A DNA stretch of 64,000 bases, from the NCBI RefSeq assembly GCF_949987515.2, contig NC_082688.1, positions 103,891,893-103,955,892 of the forward strand, given 5' to 3'. The DNA is from Delphinus delphis (lineage: Eukaryota; Chordata; Mammalia; Artiodactyla; Delphinidae). Positions 38,001 through 50,000 of this stretch are shown piece by piece (the first letter of the stretch is position 1; each line of letters opens with the position of its first letter). Made by a program: the position numbers and the translations under genes. Below the pieces are notes generated by a model. It made no database searches, was not told the DNA's origin, and was given only the letters and a program-made list of their open reading frames with translations.

Positions 38001-41000
38001 ACAAAGCCTCTTGGCAGGGAAATGTTCGATATTCAAATTAGTCATCTGGCCACTAAAAGGCTCCCAGGAAGTGGTTGGGTGAATCCAGCAACTGGGGCTG
38101 GTCCGGATGGGCATCAAGCTGGGTCTTAAGGAGAAACCATGCGGGGGGCGTGGGGGGGGGTGTCCCGCCAGCCTGTCTGCTCCCTCTTGGTGAGGAAACG
38201 GACTGGCCAAGTCCCTTCCTATCTATGGCCCTCAGTTTCCTCATCAGAAAAAGGATGGTCTCGTTGGATGGTTTTCACAGGGATGATAGCTTTAAACGTT
38301 AGCTGAATTCAAGCCAATGAATAAAACATAACATAGAGCAACTCTTTGATCAGGGGTGGGCCCTGGGAGCCCCTCCTTCCCGTCCCTCCTCCCACCCCAC
38401 CCCGTCTTCCGCACCGCTCTCCAGCCTGGAGGCCGTGTCCAGGAACACTCAGGGGTCCAGAAGCCCGCCCCCAGCCCTTCCAACTGTTGCTCAAGTTTGC
38501 TGAGCACCTCAAGGTGCGGCTTAGACAAACTGCAGGTTAAGATCCAGCTCCTTGAGCTCTTTGAACTCTTGGCCAACGTTTACTCTCCTGTCCTGTGAAT
38601 TTGCCGAGTCTGGTGGAAACTCAGATCAAAAGCTGTGTTTTTCTTCTCAGAGAAGGGATCATGGCCTTTGCATTTGTGTAGTAAGAAAGGGAAGAGGAGG
38701 CAGCTCTGGGCAGTAAAGACAAATAGAATCAGCTGGATAATTTCAGCACCACCTGCTCCATTTTTTTGCCGTACGCGAGCCTCTCACTGTTGTGGCCTCT
38801 CCTGTTGCGGAGTACAGGCTCCGGACGCGCAGGCTCAGCGGCCATGGCTCACGTGGGATCTTCCCGGACCGGGGCACAAACCCGCGTCCCCTGCATCGGC
38901 AGGCGTACTCTCAACCACTGCACCACCAGGGAAGCTCCAAGGTTGGTTTCTTATACTTCAAATCCTTCATGAGCTCCGTGTTGACTCTTAGGAAGTCTTT
39001 CTCCTTAAACAGCCCCAGAGTCTTCTGAGACAAAGCTCCAGGATTCATGGAATTCCAAAGGCTTTGTTCTAGGAGTTTTTCCTTAGAACCTAGAGCTGCC
39101 TGCCCAGGTGATAGCTTTGGGGTAAGAGTAGAGCAGACTCGTTCATTTTTTTTTTAACTTTTTATTTTATATTGGCGTATAGCCCATTAACAATGTTGTG
39201 ATAGTTTCAGGTGCACAGCAAAGCTACTCAGCTATACATATACGTGTATCTATTCTCCCCCCGACTCCCCTCCCATCCAGGCTGCCACGTAACATTGAGC
39301 AGAGTTCTGTAGGCTTACTGCTCCCCTCCACCTCAAGCCGGAGGAGAATTACCTTTGCGACAAAAAACTTAATCCATCGATCTAAGACAGAAATGGAAAA
39401 TTTTGTTCGAGCCGAATTGAGGGCTATAACCCGGGGACAGCCTCTCAGAAGGTTCTGAGAGCTGTTCTGCCTGTTCGAGGTCAAAACGCAGTTACATGTT
39501 TTGAGACAGAGGGCTGTGTATTACATGATGTATTATTGACAGTTTACACAATCTGGCAAGTAGTGGGTCATGGCTCATCGCGGCCCCTTACGACATCAGG
39601 AAGGAATGTTATCTTTTAAGGAGTTGTCTTGTCGATGCTGGGAGAATGTTGCTCTTTACGGTTGAGCAGGTATTTCTGCTGATGGGGGAGGTTTGGTCGA
39701 TGCATAATGCAGGTACGCAGTGCGCAGTGGAGGGGAGAGAGGAGGCCAGAGGGCAGAGAAGGTTTTTTTTATGTTTAAATTTTTCTTGTCCTGCCACAAA
39801 ATACGCATTTTATTTCACACCCTCTTTGATGAGTGTGAGCTTGCAATGGAGGGCAAGAAAATAAAAGCCACAATGCACGTGATCGCTTAGAAGTCACCCC
39901 CCACCAAAGTCTTTATCTCACATTCTTTCCTTTTTTCCCCTCTCTTCTTCCTAACCTTCTAGCCTGTGTTGGGTACCTGCAATTACCGTGCTATCACAGT
40001 GGGAATAAAAATATGCGTAAGATACAGTGTGTGTCCCTAAGAAATTCACAGGCTCGTGAGGGGACCAGATCCCAAAATAGACAGTTCTCATGCAACTAGA
40101 TAACTTTAACGATGGAGATAATAATAATAACAATGATCACCATTTATTGGCCTCCCTCCTATGTATCTACCAAGCATGGTCAGAAACAGGCATTATCTCC
40201 TATCATCCTTACAAAACTCCCATTTTATAGATGAGGAAACTGAGGCTCTGGAAGATTAAGTTGCCCAGTTAATAAGTAGTAGTGGTGGGGCTTGGAGCCT
40301 TGTTTGTTGGATTCCAAAGTTCATCCTTTAATTCCTGTGATCAGGAGCGCAAAGGGAGGAACCCTATCCAGCTGGACTGGTGGGAGGCTTGTCATTGGTC
40401 TGTGGGACTTAAAAATAGGGTATCACCTTTTATGAATTACAGAGCGTCCGATATGGTATCGGCAGGGCACACAACCAGAGTACAAATGCTCTTATCTTCT
40501 CCGCTTTCTGGCCTCACCTTTGTCCTCTTCATCCCTGTCGATCTGACATGCTTTCACGTGGGGAGAGAGACTTATTTACCTTTGGGCTGTCTTTGATTTT
40601 TTATTGACCCTTTTGACATTCATTTGCTCTTTTAAGTACTATTTGAGCTCTGCAGCCAGTCCAGACCTCTGGACTCGTGGAGATTCCTCCACACACTGAG
40701 ACGCATCACAAGCTCATGAACAGCAGCTAGGGACTGCTCTCAATAAATAAGAACGATGACCCATGGCAACGCGCCGGGCGTTTATAGAGCGCGTAAAATG
40801 CACTGCCTTCCATGGCTGTTTCTCGCCTCGACATTCATCACGTAACTGAAGGCCACGATTGATTCTCTGTCATAATGGAATCTTACACATGTGAGGGGAT
40901 TGTAATTCACATGCCAGCATTGCTTGCTTCAGAAAATCTCGAACTGCAGATCCAGCACTGCTTGATGATAAATGTTTCCTTGCCTGCAGTGCTGCTGTCT

Positions 41001-44000
41001 CGTAGATCCAGAGCTCTCATGACGTGCCATATGCAGAACAAATGAGTGCAGGGTAGCAGGACCTCTTAAAGTGTGCAGGGTCTGAGGGCCGCTGGCCACC
41101 AGAACACTTTGCTGACCTGGCTTACAGGACCCTTCTCTGCGGGAACATTCCTCGGAGGAAAGGAACAAACATACATTCAGCCTCTGCTCCATCCAGGACC
41201 AGTCACAGATGCCCTGGGGAAGAAGATGAGTAGGAGCTTGCCTGCTCTCAGGGTGGACCATGGAGAGGACATGAAAGGCTCTGTGAGATCCAGGAAGAGC
41301 TGAGCTGTTTTACTGTGATGGGGGAGGGTAGGGCTTCATGGAGAAGAGAGTATTTGGCACAGGTGTTGAAGGCTTCTTGAAGGCCAAGCTGAGGGAAGTA
41401 GGTGCTCTTGGTGGAAGTTACAATACGTTAAACCACAGAGCTGAGAAAGTAGGGTGCCCCTTCAGAAAACATCCTGCAACTCAGTTTAGCTGGTTCAGGT
41501 GAGCAGTTGGAAAGGAGAAGAAAGTAGGCCAGCACTGTGCTCTAGACTGAGTGTTTGTGAGTCCCCCAAATTCGTGTGTTGAAATCCTAACCCTGATGTG
41601 ATGGTATTAGGAGGTGGGCCCTTGAGGAGATGATTAGTTCTTGAGGGTGGAGCCCTCATGAATGGGATTAGTGCCCTTTAGAAGAAACTCCAGAGAGCTC
41701 TCCTCCATGTGAGGACACAGTGAGAAGATGACCATCTATGAACCAAGAAACAAACTGTCGCTAGATACTGAATCTGCTGATGCCTTGATCTTGGACTGCC
41801 CAGCCTACAGAACTGTGAGAGATAAATGTCTGAGTTTGTAAACCACCCGATCTATGGTATTGTGTTATAGCAGCCAGAATGGACCACCATACACTGCCAT
41901 ACTCTTATTATTATAGGCTCCCCAGCCTATAATAATAAAGTGATTATTATAAGTAATACATTCCCACTGTAGGGATTTAGATAAACAGAAAAGAAAGCAG
42001 CAGCCATAAACCCACCTCCCCGGTGTGGGGCGGGGTGGACGGGACCACTGTGAGCATCTCATATTTTATTCAAACCTTTTAAAAAAAAAAACGTGTTTCA
42101 ATATGAAAATTCAAATTCATGCACTTCTAATGAAACTTGGGCTGGATGGGACAGAGGTTGGGAGCTTCTGGCTTTGGGTCAGATCAGTTTCCAAGATCTC
42201 TGCTGAGTCCTTCATTTTGCTTTCTTGGTTGTTCTAGGGAGTGGCGGAGGTTGAACTGGAACAGAACCTGAATCGGACTTTCAGAAGCTTCTTCAGAGCA
42301 AGTGATGAGGTGAGGGGTGTGGGAGGCAGGGTAGGGGGTAAGCAGGAAGGGGGAGCTGCAGGGGTGCAGATCCCCAGATGGCTTCCCTGGGAGGATGGGG
42401 GGATAGGGGATGTCAGGGTCTGGGAATAAGCAACTTGCCTTCTTTTCTTTGACTTCTGTAGTTAGGGTCCTCACTCCACTGGTCCCTTCATTAATGAGGA
42501 AAGATCCTGTCCTCTCTGTCACACACCAGTAGGGCTATGAAACGCAGATCAAAGAAGGATTATAATGGTGACAGTTTAGAAATTCTGCTGTTATTACCAT
42601 TTTCATATGGATAATTGCTTATCAAAGTGCAGAATTAATTGATGCTTCTAACCCTTTTCTTGAACAACCACAGGAGCCTAGAATGCTTTAACGCGGTAAC
42701 CCCACCCTCCTGTCTTACGTGTTAGGAGTCACTGTTGCTGTTGCTGTATCTGGTCAGTGCCTACTTAGCTGGCCTGATTTTTGCCAGTTTCTTTGCTGAC
42801 CACTTCTGTCACCTCACTCTTTTATACTAAGTTCAAATTTCTTTCTTACTGAAGTACCTTCTTTTGTAGTTTTCTCAGTAAGAGTCTGTTAGCAGTAAAC
42901 TCGTAATTTTTTGGCCTGAAAATATCTTTATTTTGCTTTCAATCCCAAAGAACAGTTTATCTGAGTATAGCATTCTAGGTTGACAATTATTTTCTTCTAG
43001 AAGCTTCTGTCATTGCTTGTAAGAAATTGGTCTCAGGTCTACCTTCTGGTGTATTATTTGTCTTTTAGTCATGTCTCATCTGCAGTTCAGCCCATCTTTA
43101 ATTTTGAAAGTTGCATTTGGTTCTTTTTCAAAGCCTTCTGATCTCTTTCAATAGAGTCTTGTTCTATTCTTGTTGTTCAGTTCCTTCTTTGGTCTTTAAT
43201 CATTTGAAGCAGACTCATTTTTCATTCTCTCTCTGTGCAAGTTCTATTATTTGGTCTTCCTGGAGAGTCTCGTTTTACTGTTTGCTGTCTCCTGCAATGG
43301 GGCTTTAGTGTATATGTGCCGGGGGTGGGGCAGGGTAGGGAGCGAGCTCTGTAATTTGGGTTTGTGAGCTCCTCTTTAGCAGAGCTTACTCTGCTCCAAC
43401 CTGCTCCAGCTGAGATGGAGGAGATGGCCCTTCTGGGCGGTTTAGCTTTTGCTTCTCCTGCCAGGCCTTCTGGTGGCATTGCCAGCCCAAGCTCACTTTT
43501 GCTGTTGTTGTTTACTTCACTTAGTGGGGGTTTCCAGATCTCGTAGTGTGGATTCAAACAGAAACACGTGTGAAGGCAGGCTTGTGGCTGTGAATCCCCA
43601 GGGGAGCTTTTTTTTGGTCTCCTCTTAGTACCAAACTGAATGGACCAACTCCTTTGACATCCCTCTGTCGTGGTGGGTGGGTTCTCTCTAGTCCGCCCTT
43701 TAACTGAGGACCCCAGATTGAGCGGATTCACCATGGAGGGGTGAGGAGGATCTCACTTTTACCTTTGCATCTGACCTGAGGTCTCATCTCCTGTTCCCAC
43801 TGGTTGATACACCCAAGTCCTTACATTCCCAAGACCCGCCAGCACCCAGGAGCAGGCTTGGCCTTGGAGCTTGGCTGGGAGCTGCCTCTGCTCTGACCGC
43901 TCAGGACCCGCCTAGCTCTCTTGGGCATTTAGCATGTCTGTATAGTCTGCTGGCACTTGTAGGGCTTTTAGATGCCCCGTTCCTGCATGTTTCCTTTGCT

Positions 44001-47000
44001 TGACCCATGACATCCCTTCTAACTTTTCTCCCTCCAGACTTTCCTCACCACGAACAGAGTCTGTGAAATGGGTAAGAGACATTCTCAGGAGGGAATGGAG
44101 ACAGGAGGGCCATGACGGGAACCAGCCGAACGTTAAATGAGTGTTTCTCCATCTGCCAGCTGTGGGCAGAAGCAGCCACCTGCCCGCCCTGAACTAGTTA
44201 AGCCCTGACTTGCTTAACGTAGGTCCCCGCTGGTGAATCGCACTCACCCTAACCCTGGGCTGACCACACAGCCTTGGCTTCCTCTCCCCCATGACGTTTT
44301 GGATTCAAGATCTTAAACAGTCAGAGCCTGGAGGACTCTCAGAGCTCTTCAGGGCAGATCCACCCTCTACTGATTAGGACAGAGACCCAGGAGAGGAACT
44401 GACCTCTGCAGGGTCACCTGGTGCAGGCAGAGTGGAAATCAGGCCAGACCCCCAGCCAGGTCTCCTCTGTCTTAGTGCCCTGGCCTCCCCTCCATCAGGC
44501 TCAGTTCCATCCCGTGAAGACAGCCCCTGTTCTCCCTCCCAGTTTGGATATAAGTGAGGAGCCAGAGCCGGGAGCAGACTGGCGCTCATCCCCTTGACTC
44601 CTGGATCCGGCACTGTTCCCACAGAACCTTGCTTGACCCCAAGCCTGTGACTTTGCCATCATTCCCTTGTATTTTTATTAATAATGATGATTGCTATCAC
44701 TTGTTTGAGCACCTACTGTGTGCATCAGACACTGGGTTAGCCCCCTTTAGTAATATAGTTTATATTTCTCGTGACATCCGTAAGAACTCTCACTATTATC
44801 TCTATTCTACAGATGAGGAAAATGGGTCCCAGAAGAGTTACAGAATTTGTCCAGAGTGGCCAGGCTGGAGTTAAACTCCTCCAAGCCTAAAGACCACACT
44901 CCTCTCACTGGTCAGGAACACCTCCCCCTTCCCTCCTTCCACCTCTTTACTTATTCACGTAGTCAATCGTTCAGTCCTTCATTCCTCAAAAGTTTTGAGC
45001 GCACACTTGGTGTGAGGCAGGGGCAGGTATCCACAAGCACGAGTCAGAGTCACTGCCCTCCGGGAGCCCAAGTCTCTTGGGGAGACAGAGAGCAGTAATA
45101 AAAGAAGCAGAGGTGGTGAAGGGTCTCAGGTATTGGAACTTGGACACCTGACGCAGGGGGTGGGAGAGGAAACAAGTGGCTTTTTGTAGGAGGACTCTTT
45201 GTGAGTACGCCAGGGGAGCCCAGCCTCAGCAAGATGGTCACCGAGGAGGACATCCAGTTCTACGTTCAGCAATTCAAGAAGTCTGGTTTCAGGTAAAGAG
45301 AACAGCACCCCAGGAGAACACAGGAGAGAGAAGGTGGGCAGACAGGGGCTCTTCTGCTCTCGCAGTGCAGGGTGAGGCCCAGTGCCAGCTCAGTCCCAGT
45401 GAAAGCCTGGCCAGCCTCTGCTTGAATGCCTCCAGTGCCGGGAGGCTCACTATCTGACGATGCTCAGCCTGCTCTAGTTTGGAGAGTTCAGCTTGTTCTC
45501 CCTTATGCTTAGGGGCCCCTTCAGAGCAGATGTTTTCAACTTTTTTTCAGTGGTGACCTCTGTGAGGATCAGATGACAGCTCTGAGTTCTTACTTCAGAA
45601 AAACACAAAAACCCCACGTCACCTCAAAAACTGCATACATATTTGGTGGGGGGGCGGTGGTTATAGGCTCAGCTTTACTGAGCTCTAACTCACATACCAC
45701 AGAATTCACCCTCTGAGAGTGTACAGTTCAATGGTTTTTAGTCATTTCATGGAGCTGCGCCGTCACGACACATTTTATGGATCGCCACGATCCGTTTTAA
45801 AGTGTTTTCATCTCCCAGAAAGCAGCTCTGTTCCCTGTCGCGGTCACCCCCGCTTCCCCTGGGCCCCCAGGTCTGATCACTAACCCATCTGCTCTCCGTC
45901 CCCCTGGAGCTGCCTATTCCAGATGTTTCATGCACACGGAGTCGTACGCTGTGTGGTCCTTCGTGTGTGGCTCCTTTCACTCTGGTCCGCCCATGTTGCA
46001 GTCTCTGCCAGACTCCGTTCCTTTTTCTCAGGTCTGTTTCTATGCTGCGGTTCAGGGCCCTGCCCTGAGATCCCTGAGAGTCCCTCTTAACAGCCCCTTT
46101 TCTGCGTGTCCCTTCACGTATTTGGGTATTGCAAATCTTCGAAGCTCGTGAGTCCTTCAGGGGCGCTGCAGGTCACCACGTTTCCATCTTCCTCCTCTCT
46201 CCTCACGCCCCCATCCCTCACTCAGACCCAGGGGCGCAGAAGGAGCCCAACAGCAGGACCGCCTTCGTCAGCCCAGCCCACAAGTTCACAGTGTGGCGAC
46301 CTTGGCCGTGAACACCCGTGGTGGCCTTTAGACCCCAGTGTCTCCATCTCCTTTCTTCTCCCCTCCCCACCCGAAGTGGGGGACAATTTAAGAGTCTTAG
46401 ACTGGGGGACAGAGGTTCTCTGGAAGGGAACGTATAGGCAATCCGATCCGACCCCTCCTTGCAAAGGAGGGAAAATCAGAAGTCCCAAAGGGCACGTGAC
46501 GTGTCCAAGGTCTCTCCGGGCCTTCCCTTTCACAGGAAGCCTCAAGGGCTGGACAGCACCAACCCATTCCACACCTGAGGATTGGGACAGTGCTCCAGGT
46601 ACAGCCCTGGAGCCACCCTACCTGTCCGGAGGAGACACCTCGGCATCACTTCCTGATGTCACATTAGGAGGAAGCACCTCCCGGTGGCCCTTTTCTGCGG
46701 GCTCCCTGGGACAGGGGAGTGGCCCTGGTTGGTGAGGGCACTAAACCAAGCTCCCCCACCCCCGTCTTCCGAGACAGTCCCCGGGGAAAATGGAGAGTCC
46801 TGTGGGGCCGATTTCTGTGTGTCCCTGGATGCCCACTTCAGAGAACATCAGCCCTCAGCCCAGCGCTGTGCCTGCACCAGGCCGTGCTCGATAAAGCCTG
46901 GCAGGCACGCAGGGCACCGGGGTGTGAATCCTGGGCTCTGTTCTCTTCGCCCTGCAGGAGCCTTTGCTCTTCCTGGGAAGACTGGCTCTATGCTGAGTGG

Positions 47001-50000
47001 GTTGCTGTGGTGGGGTCTGTAGCACAAGCGTCTACTAAAAGCTTTCCTCTTTTTATTCCTTCGTCCGCCCCTCCCAGGGGACCTCTAAACTGGTACCGAA
47101 ACATGGAAAGGAACTGGCAGTGGGGCTGCAAAGGCTTGGGAAGGAAGGTGAGTTCAGCGCTGTTCTCCTCCCCAACGAGTCACCCTTCGGGCATCCATGG
47201 ACCCAACGGATAGGCCGCTGGGTCAGAGCCAGGGGTGGACAGACAGGCCGGCTGCTTTTGGAGGTGCCTGCGCTGCAGGGTTTCCTCTTAGGACCTCTTT
47301 TGCTGCTGCTTCTCCTGGAACGGCAGAGGGTGGGGAGAGGGTGGGGACAGGGGTCTGCCAGGTGACTGCAGCAGCGGTCTGGACCGCCTAGGTCTCCCGG
47401 CGGTGCCCTGGCTCCGGGCGCAGGTGGTCCAGTTAACTCCCAGAGGTAACAAGGTTGAAGCTTCTGGCTCACAGAGGAACATTACGTGTTCTCAGAGAGA
47501 CGGGGCTGTAACCTCTGTCTGTTTCACCTCGACCGAGTCAGTCCGAGTCTCAGTTTCCTTGTTTGTCAAGCAGAAGACAGGTTTCCAACCCCTGGGTCTG
47601 CAAAGGGAGTCATGGGGTCCCTGGTTTACATTCAGAACATTAAAAACCTAAGGGAAATTGCATTTTCACGTTCCTCAGCTCACTCGGGAGCCCTGGCCAT
47701 CTTCTTGATTCAGTCAAAAATGATCGGCCCTCTATATGCCAGGAATGGTGCAGATGACACAGGCGAGGTCCTGACCTCACAGGGTTAGGTCTTGAGGCAG
47801 TAGAGCATAAAAACAGTGGTTCAGAGCAGGCTGGGCAGAGAGTCGGCCTGGGATGTGGGACCCGTGCCCTGTGTGACCTTGGGCAAGGCACTTAACCACT
47901 CTGTTCTCCATGGCCGCTAATATGGAAGTGACAAGAATGGTGCCTACCTCAGGCAGGAGCTGCGTAAGGATAAAGTGGGTTGACGCACATCAGATGCTGA
48001 GTTAGAACAGTGCCTAGTACGTAGTAATGGTTTAATTAATGCTCTTCAGCCTATCATCACTCTAATGTGATGGACAAAAATGACAAAACTGCAGTTTGAT
48101 TGGCAGACTCTCTCAAAGCATGAGGGACGAGGATGAGGTCTTCGGGGAGGTGAACCCCAATGGCAGTAGGTTTGGGGACCCCTTCTTCTGCATTTTCCTT
48201 CCAGATCTTCCTCCTCTCCCACCTCCTCCCATTGCCTCTGCCACCGCTTTACGTTTTCACCTGCAACATTCTAGAGTGTCCATCCCACCCCCACAGCAGC
48301 CTCAGGATTCATTTCAGCCACAAAACCACCACTGGGTCTTCACCCCTTGGTGAACGGGGCGCAGTGAGAAGCGCACAGTTCTGTGTTGTAGGTAAAAAAC
48401 GGTGAGCATTCCTTACCCAGGGACAGTGAAGGACATTTGGAAATTGTCATGGTAGCTTGAGAACACAGAGTAAAAGGAGGTTCTCTCGACCTTGCGGTGC
48501 CCCATGTATCAGTAGACAAAAAGTGAAGTCCCTTTCCTGCCTGTAATGTCAGGCTGGCCCAGTCACACTCTGGCTGCCCCTGTGAAGGGCAGAGTGTGAA
48601 TATTCTATTCAATTGAATATTCTATCCAGTTCATAGAAAAGGAATATTGATCTCCATCTAAGGGCATCTTTCCTCCTTCCCAGTGCCACCTGTTTGGTGT
48701 CAGGAATATCAGTCACACAGAGTGGACCACACGCGTGTTCTTACTTATACACACACACACACCCCCACACACACAACCTGTGTGGTCAATACGTGGCTGA
48801 ATCCATCCGTATGAGAAAAACCCATTTTTTTCCTCCTGTGTGTCTCCTTTACTTTCACACAAATCGCTTTCTTTCTGGCACTTCTGGTCTCCAAATGTGT
48901 GGGCGTTTTCCCCACACCAAGCAGTTCTCTGCAACACCAGCTGGGTGGCCTGCAGTTTAACTCAGTTTTGGCACCAGCTACCTGGAGACGGCGTCAGAGC
49001 CCACAGGTTAGGGGCTCAGTCCCACAAGACTGCTCCCCGCTTCAGACGCCAGCCCCAAGTCCAGGTTGTTACCTGTGCTTCCAACTGATTGGCCGTAAAT
49101 TGGAGGCTCCCAGGACCTCCTCCTTGGGTCTATTAATTTTCTAGAGTGGCTCACAGAACTCTGGGAAACACTCACGTTTACTAGTTTATTAAAGGATTTG
49201 GTGAAGGACACAGATGAACCGCCAGACGAAGGAATCCACAGGGTGAGGTCTGGGAGGGTCCCACGCCCAGGAGCCTCTGACCCTGTGGAGCTGAGGTGTG
49301 TCATCCTTTTGGTGTGGATTTCACCAACCGAGAAGCTCTCCGAACTCCTTGCTACTGGGGTTATGTGGATGTTTATGGAGACTTCCTCACGTAGACGCGA
49401 TCAATTATTAACTCCATTTCATCCCTTTCGCCTTCCAGACGTGGGGGGAAGGAGGGAGCTGAAAATCCCAGGTGTCTAATCATGGCTTTGTCTTCCTGAT
49501 GACCAGCCCCCATCCAGGAGCCCAGCCAGAGTCACCTCATTGGAACAGGAGTGCTCTCATCACTTAGGGATTTACAAGGGTTTCAGGGGCTCTATGCCGG
49601 GAACCAGGGGCAGAGAGCAAGATACACACCTTCTAATCTCGCACGCCATCCTTTCAGATCTTTAGTAATACTGGTGCCTCCTTCACGCAAAGCACGTGGC
49701 GGAAACAAAGCCAGACCACAGTGGTGCTGAGGGGTCTTCTGTGGGGGAGTTGATAGTGGAGGAGGCCCCGCGGTGTGAAAATAACATCTCCTCGCCCGGG
49801 TGAGGGAGGGCCTGAGCGTGGAGGCTGCTTCTCCTTCCCGTTATCCCTCCCCAGATCCTGGTGCCGGCCCTGATGGTCACCGCGGAGAAGGACTTCGTGC
49901 TCGTTCCTGAGATGTCCAAGCATATGGAGGACTGGGTAAGGCGATGGTCCTGCTCGGGGCCATCGGGGCTTCTTGGAGAAGGGTGCAGGCGTCCCAGAGG

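Noticed and set aside
46106..46735. 209-codon open frame, the longest on the plus strand
   Set aside because: Ser/Pro-rich translation in GC-rich intron 15 with opposite-strand shadows and no motif; the true exon 16 nearby uses another reading.
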